DNA from: Rana temporaria | Taxonomy: Eukaryota; Chordata; Amphibia; Anura; Ranidae | Reading direction: 5' to 3' | Assembly: GCF_905171775.1 (NCBI RefSeq) | Contig: NC_053491.1 | Location: 222,246,486 to 222,310,485, forward strand | Length of the DNA: 64,000 nucleotides | In this document: one piece after another, positions 1 through 9,689 of the stretch | How positions within the stretch are numbered: position 1 is the first letter of the stretch | Layout: each line of letters starts with the position of its first letter | Program-made: the position numbers and the translations under genes | Notes under the pieces: model-generated | Seen by the model: the letters and a program-made list of their open reading frames with translations, nothing else | Database searches by the model: none | What the model was told of the DNA's origin: nothing

Positions 1-482
1 TACTAAAGTCTGGTTATAGGCTTCATTCTTGTGCTGTCTTTGTATGAAAAATGGAGCAAAGGAAAACAGGACAGGCAGTGCTTTTATAAATGTTATCTTT
101 TAAAAAAAATATATTTTATATGGATAACCTTCAAAAAGCAAAATAGCATAGAAACCATACTATAGCAGGCTTAAATCATTTTCTCAAAAAGTCACTATGA
201 TGTTTTTTGCATGCCTGTCCCAGGGGATGCACAACCTTGCTCAGTTTACTTGTTCCTTGCTTTTTGACCCAAATGAAAAAAACATCTACCTGTCTCATGT
301 ACTGTATCCTCCTTTTCTCCTGCTGTACCAAAAAAAAAACATCACAGCTGACTTGCACAAGTTACTACCTGTTCCATTGAACAGCTCTCAGAATATAACA
401 GATAAGAGTCTATGTTACTTTGTCTTGTCCTTCCCTGAGTCAGCATGTTGCACGAGAACAGGTAAAAATGGTACTGCAGATA
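1..482. other. No gene recognised
   Basis: AT-rich intronic or 3'-flanking sequence. An 18-nt stretch between TTCTGAG and donor-like GTAGTAAC near 372-391 (minus) is noted but not called. Confidence 0.4.
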
Positions 483-787
483 CAGTATCTCACAAACGTG
501 AGTACACCCCTCACATTTTTGTAAATATTTTATGATATCTTTTCATGTGACAACACTGAAGAAATGACACTTTGCTACAATGTAAAGTAGTGGGTGTACA
601 GCTTATATAAAATTTGTCTAAATTTGCTGCCCCCTCAAAATAACTCAACACACAGCTATTAATGTCTAAACCGCTGGCAACAGAAGTGAGTACACCCCTA
701 AATGAAAATTTCTAAATTGGGCCCAATTAGCCATTTTCCCTTCCCTGTGTCATGTGGCTGGTTAGTGTTAAATGGTCTCAGGTGTGA

Positions 788-1039
788 ATGGGGAGCAGGT
801 GTGTTAAATTTGGTGTTATCTCTCTCATTCTTTCATACTGGTTAAAAAGAATTGTTGCCCTACATAAAGATGACCTAGGCTATAAGAAGATTGCCAAGAC
901 CCTGAAACTGAGCTGCAGCACAATGGCCAAGAAAATACAGTGGTTTAACAGGACAGGTTCCACTCAGAACAGGCCTCGCCGCGGCCGACCAAAGAAGCTC
1001 ATTGTCACGTGCTCATTGTCATATCCAGAGGTTGTCTAG
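788..1039 (+). pseudogene. Tc1 transposase N-terminal remnant
   Basis: The reading frame has a paired-like helix-turn-helix: IVALHKDDLGYKKIAKTL, then a GRPKKL motif near residue 66, as in Tc1-family DNA-binding domains. It runs out at a deletion that joins it to out-of-frame C-terminal sequence. It has no function of its own. Confidence 0.75.
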
Positions 1040-1063
1040 GAGCTACAATTCATTGAGCGAACC

Positions 1064-1363
1064 ATGAATGCCAACATGTACTGTGACATACTGAATCAGA
1101 GCATGATCCCCTCCCTTCAGAGACTGGGCCGCAGGGCAGTATTCCAACAGGATAATGATCCCAAACACACCTCCAAGAAGCTGAGGGTAAAGGTGATGAA
1201 TTCGCCAAGCATGTCTCCAAACTCTAACATCCACCAGATCCGTGATCTCGTTATGGAGGAGTGGAAGAGGACTCCAGTGGCAACTTGTGAAGCTCTGGTG
1301 AACGCCATGCCCAAGAGACTTACGCCAGTGCTGGAAAATAATGGTGGCCACACAAAATATTGA
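1064..1363 (+). pseudogene. Tc1 transposase catalytic-domain remnant
   Basis: It contains FQQDNDPKHTSK (second catalytic Asp, near residues 27-38) and a decayed version of the SPDLNPIEHLW motif (MSPNSNIHQIRDL). The catalytic Glu is lost (Q in its place). It ends with the family's C-terminal tail just before the nested insertion. Confidence 0.75.
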
Positions 1364-1370
1364 CACTTTG

Positions 1371-2060
1371 GGCCAGATTCACAGCAGAAATACGCCGGCG
1401 TATCTACTGATACGCCGGCGTATTTAAAAAATTTTCCACGTCGTATCTTGATTTGGAATCCTCAAACCAAGATACGACGGCTTTTGGCATAGATCCGACA
1501 GGCGTACGGCTTCATACGCCTTTGGATCGTAGGTGTAATTCTCCAGGGGCCGCTGGGTGGAGTTTGCGTCGTTTTCCAGCGTCGGGTATGCAAATTAGCT
1601 GTTTACGGCGATCCACGAAGGTACGCGCGTTCGTCGCATTCTCTTACGTCGTCGCTAGTCGGTTTTTCCCATCGCAAACTTAAGCCTGCTATTTCATGGC
1701 TTAGATTTAGACCAGCCATGTTAAAGTATGGCCGTCGTTCCCGCGTTGAATTTCAATTTTTTTTTTTGCGTAAGACGTCCGGGAATACGAAAGTACGTTA
1801 CGCATGTCGCCGTTCAAAAAACACGTCGGAGAGCCGTAATTTCGTGCAAAGCACGGCGGGAAATTTCCAAACGGAGCATGCGCAGAACGTTCGGCGCGGG
1901 AACTCTCCTAATTTAAATGGTACACGCCTCATTTGAATTAGGTGGGCTTGCGCCGGACGGCTTTACGCTACGCCGCCGAAAGTTTACACGCAAGGAAACT
2001 TGCGGCGGCGTAACGTAAACGGGATATGATACGCCGCCGCAAATCTACATGAATCTGGCC
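1371..2060. mobile_element. Nested TIR element, GGCCAGATTCA ends
   Basis: The ends are GGCCAGATTCA and TGAATCTGGCC. Inside each end is ATACGCCGGCGTAT-type palindromic sequence rich in CpG. It splits the Tc1 element between CACTTTG and TTTTGGTCCC. The same family recurs at 47574 and 51872. It has no coding capacity. A PIF/Harbinger-type MITE is likely, based on the TAA duplication at the 51872 copy. Confidence 0.7.
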
Positions 2061-2634
2061 TTTTGGTCCCAATTTGGACATTTTCAAAGGGGTGTACTTT
2101 TGTTGCCAACGGATTAGACAATAATGGCTGTGTGTTATTTTGAGGGGACAGCACATTTCCACTGTTATACAATCTGTACACTCACTAATTTACATTGTAG
2201 CAAAGTGTCATTTGTTCAGTGTTGTCACATGAAAAGATATAATAAAATATTTACAAAAATGTGAGGGGTGTACTCACTTTTGTGAGATACTGTTTGTATA
2301 TGGAAATGTAAAGGGGAATACGGAAATGTATTATGCTACACTTGCATGGTAATTTTCAATTTGCTCCCCCCTGCACTTTGAGATTGAGTGGAGCTAGCAA
2401 GCAACTTGTGACACGGCCTGCAGATATCACTGCAAAAAGTTCCCTTACTTCTCCCAGGGCTGAACAGAGCTAGTTGGCTCATGTTTACATAGATAGAGAG
2501 TTCTGCAGAGGTTCTGTAGATTGATAGTTAGCAGGGGAGAAGAGCAACCAAAGGGAGACACACCACTCCAGGCAAGACAGGTACAAAGGCAGATAACAGG
2601 TGCAGACCCCGGCTCAACACTGTCAAACTCGAAC

Positions 2635-3050
2635 AGAACAAAGAAGTAGCCGCACACTGGAACTCCAAAATCGCTTGATGAGTCTTTATTGTCACAAATG
2701 TCAGACGAACACAGGAACAGCAGTTACAGCAGTTGATGCATTTCACAAGCGATGACTTGCTTGTTCACAACTTGGCTTGGTTGTTGTTCACAACTTGGCT
2801 TGGTTGTTGTTCACAACATGGCTTGGTTGTTGTTCATAACATGGCTTGGTTGTTGTTCACAACTTGGCTTGGTTGTTGTTCACAACATGGCTTGGTTGTT
2901 GTTCACAACATGGCTTGGTTGTTGTGAACAAGCAAGCCATCGCTTGTGAAATGTTGTAACTGCTGTTCCTGTGTTCATCTGACATTTGTGACAATAAAGA
3001 CTCATCAAGCGATTTTGGAGTTCCAGTGTGTGGCCACTTCTTTATTCTGA
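2635..3050. repeat. Foldback element around a tandem array
   Basis: Arms of about 125 bp match in inverted orientation: ACTCCAAAATCGCTTGATGA on the left mirrors TCATCAAGCGATTTTGGAGT on the right. The arms carry GACAATAAAGACTC (minus or plus sense), a polyadenylation-like hexamer. The centre is the 23-bp array listed next. Confidence 0.8.
2764..2928 (+). repeat. 23-bp minisatellite, about 7 units
   Basis: The unit CTTGGTTGTTGTTCACAAC plus WTGG is repeated head to tail. Units differ mainly by T/A in AACWTGG and one CATAAC. The array sits exactly between the arms of the foldback. Confidence 0.85.
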
Positions 3051-3397
3051 CCAGCAGGGAAGAAGAAACTGCTGTCAATAACCCTGCTGGAGCTTCCTTG
3101 AAAGCTACTGGAGATTGTCACATGGACCAGCGAGCTTGGGAGAAAGAGCCACTGTTAATCAACCTGCTGGAGTTGTCCCACAACCCAATGAAAAATGTCA
3201 AGTAAGACGGCTTTAAGAAGAGAAAAAAATAAGTGCACAGCACCCTCACAAAGAAAAATCAGGGCATGTGCACTGAGAGTGGCAATGGCGAAAACGGAGG
3301 ATCAGCTGCAATAGTGTTGCCACTCTAAATAAGAAAGTCCTGGAAACACAACATCAACAAGGTATTTACTAGCAAAGAATATGGTATAGACAGGTTG

Positions 3398-3873
3398 AAG
3401 TGGAGGTTCACCCAAAAAATACATTTTTAACATTAGATTGAGGCTAATTACGGGAAGCACAATCGGGTGTTTTTTTTTTAAATCAATGCAGTACTTACCG
3501 TTTTAGAGATAGATGTTCTTTGCGGCTTCCGGGTATGGGCTGCGGGACTGGGCGTTCCTATTTGATTGACAGGCTTTCGACCGTCGCATACAGCGCGTCA
3601 CGAGTTTCCAAAAGTAGCCAAACGTCTGTGCGCAGGCGCCGTATAGAGCCGCACCGACGTTCGGCAACTCGTGACGCGCTGTATGCGACCGTCAGAAGGC
3701 TGTCAATCAAATAGGAACGCCCAGTCCCGAAGACCATACCCAGAAGCAGCGGAGAACATCTATTTCTAAAACGGTAAGTACTGCATTGATTTAAAAAAAA
3801 AACACCCGATTCTGCTTCCCGTAATTAGCCTCAATCTAATGTTAAAAAATTTTTTTCGGGTGAACCCCTGCTT
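3398..3873. mobile_element. Foldback MITE, AAGTGGAGGTTCACCC ends
   Basis: This is an almost complete palindrome of about 475 bp. The left arm runs AAGTGGAGGTTCACCC ... TACTTACCGTTTTAGA ... CGTCACGAGTT, and the right arm mirrors it. It belongs to the same group as the copies at 31819 and 43102, which have TTAA duplications (Kolobok- or piggyBac-like). Confidence 0.75.
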
Positions 3874-3976
3874 AAAGCGAACAGTTACAGATAATAATTT
3901 TAGAAACAATTACATAATAAAAACATTTTGGGTTTACTACCACTTTATGTAGGAACTTTACTGTATTTACAATGTT

Positions 3977-4377
3977 CATATTTTCCAGTTCAATACGATG
4001 TTGGTAATATAATTACTAACTTAATACAAAGCTCTGTTTGAAGAAATGTGAGCATTGCATATCCTTCCAAACAGGCAAAACAAGTCAAAATTGTAAATTG
4101 GCCAGTGACAACAAACCATGCTTGGGCCTGCTCTTTGATTTAATCATTCTGCATACAGAAACAAACTGAGAAGTTACCCATTCAGCAATTCTATTATCAA
4201 CACAAATCCTATACGCACACAGCAGTTTTGGAATAGCAAGAGCTCCATCTGTAACTTCATGCAGATCTTTGGCATGCTGTAACAGTTTTCTGTTGAATTT
4301 AAAGAATCAATCAACCCATATTTCAGTTGTTGGTGGGATAAGTGCAGATAAACCAGTTGACAGTTTATTATCTCTAT
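3977..4377 (-). pseudogene. Possible broken retrocopy of an unrecognised gene
   Basis: On the minus strand a protein-like reading runs LSALIPPTTEIWVD, one stop, then KLLQHAKDLHEVTDGALA, AYRICVDNRIAEWVTSQF. After a one-base shift near 4135-4145 it continues AWFVVTGQFTILTCFACLEG, FLQTELCIKLV and a stop. The composition is protein-like and it needs only one stop and one shift. I do not recognise the family, and no introns or poly(A) tail are evident. It could be a chance reading. Confidence 0.3.
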
Positions 4378-4872
4378 TATGGATCCTATTGGTGGGAGTT
4401 CCTAGGTCTGCACATCTGCTGTGGCTAATATAATGGTCCCCACTCTCCCTGTTGCAATTTTTATTTATTTTATATTATAATGACTGCAAAAGAAGCAGTT
4501 GGAATATACAAAGATGGGTGGAAACAACACTACACGACAGATAGACATATAAGATGTCAGGGGCACACTTAGCCCACCCAATGCCATTTATCAGTAAAAT
4601 GTCACTGTTGGGTGGATTGACCCTTTAAGGGTGTAAGGCACTTTACATTCCTATATTATATATTTACTTGTTTAAATTCACAAGCAATATAACCTACAAA
4701 ATTTACCGATCTTTTGCTCAGAATTTCTCTATTGTTTTGTGACATGCATACAAATAATAAGTATGCTAAATGCAAACTATAGCACTACTACACACTACTA
4801 CATAACTACAAGGTCTAATTAACTCAAGGCAAGCACTATTCTTTAAACACAGAACATCCAGTCTTCACTCAC
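4378..4872. other. Intron, no feature recognised
   Basis: AT-rich sequence between the possible retrocopy and the 45-nt exon. Nothing coding is seen. Confidence 0.4.
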
Positions 4873-4917
4873 CTGTCACCTTTTCTGGAACATCATCATT
4901 AGGTTTTAGATTTTCCT
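4873..4917 (-). CDS. mybpc1: MYBPC-family gene, acidic linker exon
   Basis: This is a 45-nt exon, phase 1 on both sides, with acceptor TCTGTTCCCTAGCAG and an excellent donor, GTGAGTG. The only open frame encodes ENLKPNDDVPEKVT between split codons; the other two frames hit stops. Together with the preceding exon it would give a Glu/Pro/Lys-rich stretch beginning E-E-N, like the E-E-N that follows MPEPTKK in human slow MyBP-C (from memory). The next exons, including C1, must lie beyond the left edge of the window. Confidence 0.6.
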
Positions 4918-5089
4918 CTGCTAGGGAACAGATTAGGTGTTCATGTTTAACCAGTAACCTTTCTCCAACTAACATAAACTTGAAAATAGGAAACATCATA
5001 TAATTGAAAATGGAGAAATAATTACTCAGCTATCGAAAGTAAAATCATGAAGTCCTATATCTATTAATTTAAATCTGACTGGTTATTTT

Positions 5090-5124
5090 GATTGTACATA
5101 TCACCTTTACCCCTGCCTGAAAAA
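5090..5124 (+). repeat. 35-bp inverted repeat, copy 1
   Basis: GATTGTACATATCACC then TTTACCCCTGCCTGAAAAA. A perfect inverted copy lies at 5967-6001, and a looser resemblance (CTTCCTCCA/GATCCTCCA) continues beyond it. These are probably two opposite copies of one repeat family. Confidence 0.75.
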
Positions 5125-5302
5125 CTTCCTCCACAACCTTCTGGAACACGTCACAAGTCCCAGAAAGCTGTGGGACCATTTGCAAAGCGCAGCACATCTC
5201 GTACATGCGCAGTGGGAAACCAGCTGTGAAGCCGCAAGCAGCTGAATAGATGGCTTGTGTGAAGACTGAGCTGGATCCCTGGACAGGTTATTGTCCTATT
5301 AT

Positions 5303-5343
5303 TAAAAGTCAGCAGCTACAGTATTTGTAGCTGCTGACTTTTA
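5303..5343. repeat. Perfect 18-bp hairpin
   Basis: The arms TAAAAGTCAGCAGCTACA and TGTAGCTGCTGACTTTTA are separated by GTATT. It is probably the end or centre of a frog repeat. Confidence 0.75.
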
Positions 5344-5966
5344 TTTTTTTTGTTTCTAGGGTGAAGAACCACTTTAGGCACCATACATACATATGACAAC
5401 ATATTGGAAAGCCTTCAGTGTGGAGAGTATCCTTGTAGTCATGGAAAAGAGAATGATATGATTAGCCAATATTTAAAAATTGAGGCCTCACACCCATCAG
5501 CTTTCAGAAGACCATATCTGATTACCCCTTGGGTGCCTATTGAATCTAATCTTCCACACAATGGCATATAAAAAAATAAATTAAGAAGGTCTACAAGAGA
5601 AGCAACATTGCCAAGTGGAAGGCACAGATATATTTCTATATAAAGCAAGTTATCAGTATTTGTGACAAAAAATAATAAATAAACACAAAGATTTTAAAGG
5701 GCACATTGTACATTCAGTAGTTTTTCCTATTGCAAGTACTACCATTGTCGTATTATAGACTTTCATATCATATTATGTTTTTTGTACATAAATATTGGAT
5801 GAAATATGAATGCTCAAAGCAGTGCGTGCCCCAAATAACAATGTTGCAAACTAATTCCCATCATTAAGTGGTGACTGACATATGTCTCCACCTCTGAAGA
5901 CAGCAAGAAAGATTTGAGATGTCTGTAGTGTCTAAGTGAGCTTCAAGTATGCAGATGGAGGATCAT

Positions 5967-6001
5967 TTTTCAGGCAGGGGTAAAGGTGATATGTACAATC
6001 A
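5967..6001 (-). repeat. 35-bp inverted repeat, copy 2
   Basis: The exact reverse complement of 5090-5124. Confidence 0.75.
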
Positions 6002-6056
6002 GGATGTACAAGCAGACAGCAAAGAAAATAATCTCCTATGGTGTCAATGCAAATGT

Positions 6057-6063
6057 AGATAGG

Positions 6064-6151
<88 letters not shown>
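6057..6151 (+). repeat. (GATA)n microsatellite
   Basis: About 23 uninterrupted GATA units after one GGTA variant. Confidence 0.95.
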
Positions 6152-6647
6152 CAGAGAGAGCATTTATTGCTATTGCTATTGACCATTGTTTCCTATGAAC
6201 TACTTAAACCTCAATAGAGAAGTGAAGGACTATTTAGAGTTAGAACCAGTTCAAAATTTTAAAACCTTTAAAACAGGTTCTAATGTAAATACATGAAAAT
6301 CATTTGTAATATTTCTAGCTAGATACAAATCACAGAACAATATAAATTCACCTACATATATATGATCAAGTGAAGAGTCACAGTTCATTTTTTCAGTTAA
6401 CCTCTTCCTAAGCCCTCCTGCAGTGTAGAGGATCTAAGTCACAGTTTCATTTATGAATCAGACTAATTCCCTGTCTTGAGTGTTGGACATTTTTTCTTGC
6501 TTATTATGTTCTTGGGCACTGGTCCCCTCATGGGCTCTTTGAGTTCTCCTGCCTCTGAAGCTTATGAGAGAGAAAGTGTCACCTCCACCAAAAGCAGGTG
6601 TTCACATCATGCGCACAGTGATGTGGCCAGAAGGACCCCAGGAATCA

Positions 6648-7346
6648 GAGTTGCCAACCGCCAGTATTTTAACTGGCAGCCAGTAAAAATGTTTACACTT
6701 TTCTCCTGCCAATAAATGGCAGTGACAGGAAAAGGTTGCTAGTAAAAAACGTGTCTGTGACGATCGGTTCTGGCCTGGAACTGGCCAAGACCATCGGATA
6801 GCCTGCTGCACTGTGTTCAGGGGTGCCAACAGAGGGTCTGGCAAAGGTGGTACCTGAGCATGTGCTGTGATGTCATGGTGCAAGGGAGCCAAGAGGAGCG
6901 GCCAGAGCCTTGTGTGTGGGTCTGCGGGACAGGAGCAAGGCAAACTGGAAGTGCAAATGTCTGTGCTGTGTGGACTGAAGGGACCACCTGGCATGGAGAG
7001 AGACTGTCACTGTGATTCAGAAGGGGATGTATCATATCGATGAGGTGTCATCATCTCTGCTGCTGGACACTGCTGTCACTGTCAAAGTAAATTGTATGTG
7101 TGTGTGCCTGCCTATTTTAATTTCTTGTTCTCGCCGAGTCCTGTCCCTGGGCTACTTTCTTAATATATCAAAAATAAAACAACAAATGTGTTTTTTGCCT
7201 TAATATCTACCTTAAATCACATTGCTAATTGCATTTTGTACATGTTTGTAGCCTAAATACTTAAAAATGTCAGTAAAACCTTGGCTGTGCCAGTAAATTT
7301 TAGGTGTTGTGTCAATTAATTTCAATCTGGTAGATTGGCAACACTG
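6648..7346. mobile_element. TIR element, AGAGTTGCCAACC ends
   Basis: Left AGAGTTGCCAACCGCCAG is mirrored by right GGTAGATTGGCAACACTG. The subterminal sequence (GCCAGTATTTTAACTGGC and CCAGTAAATTTTAG) also matches. No transposase frame is seen in the interior, so it is probably non-autonomous. Confidence 0.55.
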
Positions 7347-9520
7347 CAAGTAATGTGAATAGAAGAAGAGAAAAGGATTGCTACGTGATTGTGGATTCAG
7401 ATACGTAAAATGGACATTTGGCATTTCTTTCATACCAGCAGTTAGTTAGAGGAAGGTGGGAGTGGGGTTACTAATGTCCTGGGGTTGGGCTTTAAATTTG
7501 CTCAAAAGACACTTTGGTCTGCTTACTAAATCCCTTTGGCTGTTGGTATGTTTATTTTTTGAATGACCTTGAATATGAGCTTGTAACAAATTACAATTCA
7601 GTTCAACGTGTTCCGAGTAACTCCTCTGTAATAAATAGGAGGATGCCCAGCACAGAGTGATGTGAAGAGAGAATACAGTCTTTCCCATACACACTATGAA
7701 AAGCTTGCTGAATTCAAATACTGCAACAGTGACATATTTGGCTTTACATGTCAGCCTCACAGTTCTGGTTCTGGATGTTACTGTGATGCCAAAGACTTAC
7801 CACGGCTGTTGCATCTTAGCCACTCAGTCATACATTCCTTACTTCCCAGTGTATGTGGCAGTCTTTCAAGTGTCACAGTGTTAAAGGCTTTACAGAAATC
7901 TAAGGAAGCTGCATTCCCCACTACACATAAACCTGTGCTACTCTTGGACACCACGGGGAGTATAATTTATTGCATTTGTGTATGCAAATCAAAGTTGTCC
8001 TTTTTTAGATACAAGGCATTTGGATCATAGCCCCCTGACTCATCAAACAAGGCACTAAACTTTTTAATTAAAAGATACTCCCATTGCATGAGACAACTGT
8101 CACTTGGATCATGTGAACAGAATAGCTTTCATGTGTTCCCAGATAGGATTATTAGAGTTGCTTCACATGACAGGAGCAGACATGTGATGCTAAACTTTTA
8201 TTTTGCCTCCAGTTGCAGTTAATCTAACAGGTGTTACACGTAAAACCATTACCAATGATTCTCTATGGGTTTTACTAACACACCAATTAACCAACAATGC
8301 TGTTCACAGAAGTGTGTTTGGATACTGGTATCTTAAACAAACAGAAATTATAGTAGTTTAGCATGACACAAGGGTTGATTGGATTCTGTTAGATTTGCTT
8401 TGCAAGAAGAGTCTTTTTCTTCATTTGCCAAATTCTTTATTAACCAAAACAATGGTCTGGTTCGCATTTTACCCATCACCTATAATAATTTGTATCTTCA
8501 CCATTAAATTGATGTAATAATAAAGCCTTTCCTCTCAGGGTTAGCCCAAATGTCTTTGTTGTTTATTTGCATTTTCTCCCTGCTGACGCAGAGGTATCAG
8601 GAAACTGTATAAGGCCCCAAAATCTTCTACCTGCGCTCAGTGTTGATAACAAATACTTAAATAATTAGCAAAAGATCTCTCAGGATTACATGAAAGAAAA
8701 CTAAAGTCTTGACTAATTGACAGTTTGACCCTTCTCCAGCAACCCAGACAAGATATCAGTTACAAGTCATCAGCCATCAGCTGGGGCAAGATTCTGGTCA
8801 ACCTCCATGGGGTTCTTACAGACTACCACAGGACTGACATTTCTGCTTTGAAAGGGAGAGGGTACAATAGAATGAGAGAAACTAAGACATATTGCTATTC
8901 TACCAACTCAAAGTGAACCTGTATTTTACCCATGTAGGGCAAAGCAACTGGCTGATTTTAAGAACGGCTCAACCACCTGCATGTAGCACAACTTCTCTTC
9001 CCTGATGCACTGTTTGGCCAGCAAACAAGAGGGAGAGTTACCCTCTGTAAGCTCTAAAGGTCTAAACTCCATACCTTGTAAAAACAATGGGTGTCTAATC
9101 AGCCAATTGGCAAGCACCAGCTTGTTAGCAGAATGAAAGACCAGCTTCCCTTGGTGGCTGGGATACTGCGACTCCACATTGGTGGCTGCAGAGTTTGCCT
9201 AGCTGTAAATGGTCCAAGGCCCACTTCTAAACATACAGGCAACAGCACCAAGGGTCAATTCCCCTCCCTCGGAACAGCTTCTCAGTATATTGGTTGGTTT
9301 CTCTGATACGTACATTGCCAAGAGAATTCAACAATACCTTCTCTCAAACGAACCATAGACTAGGCAATACGCACCATGCTTAGCACTCAAATGACCTCAA
9401 TGGTATGGACACCAGATACTCCAGTTTTTTTTGCACCAGCAGACTCCACAATGGTGTCCAACACCTTCTGCTCTGTTCATTCACACTCTCTGTTCATCTG
9501 AGCACATTATAGACACAGAA
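7347..9520. other. Intron, no gene recognised
   Basis: The open frames here (for example + 7662-8030) resemble no protein I know and lack splice context. They are treated as chance. Confidence 0.4.
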
Positions 9521-9689
9521 GGGTTGATTTACTAAACTGGAGAGTGCAAAATAAGCTCAGCAAAGAAACCAATCAGCTTCCAGGAATTTTTGTTAAAGCA
9601 TAATTGAACAAGCTGAATTTAGAAGCTGATTGGCCAACATGCACAGTTGTACCTAATTTTGCACTCTCCAGTTTTAGTAAATCAACCCC
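9521..9689. mobile_element. Short MITE, GGGTTGATTTACTAAA ends
   Basis: GGGTTGATTTACTAAACTGG at the left and TTTTAGTAAATCAACCC at the right, with mirrored GAGAGTGCAAAAT inside. Related half or decayed copies occur near 34318-34516 and 40476-40570, and possibly 48755-48905. Confidence 0.8.

Larger units (their letters stand above)
483..2292 (+). mobile_element. Tc1-like element, dead, interrupted by another element
   Basis: Both ends carry a long inverted repeat: CAGTATCTCACAAACGTGAG at the left, mirrored by CTCACTTTTGTGAGATACTG at the right. TA precedes the left end. The arms extend about 130 bp (CATGTGACAACACTGA and TCAGTGTTGTCACATG). Between them are transposase remnants in + orientation and a nested element at 1371-2060. 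The region encoding the first catalytic Asp is deleted. Confidence 0.85.

Noticed and set aside
372..391. 18-nt symmetric exon candidate TTCTGAG|AGCTG...ACAG|GTAGTAAC on the minus strand
   Set aside because: Weak donor, very short, and it overlaps unremarkable sequence. Chance cannot be excluded.
3520..3714. GC-rich open frame
   Set aside because: Lies in the centre of a palindromic MITE.
6056..6151. Possible CRISPR-like or regulatory array
   Set aside because: Simple (GATA)n microsatellite in vertebrate DNA.
7780..7850. Donor-like CAGCCGTG|GTAAGTC on the minus strand
   Set aside because: An upstream in-frame TGA comes before any acceptor, and the residues are not linker-like.
7662..8030. 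122-codon open frame on the plus strand
   Set aside because: No known domain, no splice or promoter context; treated as chance.
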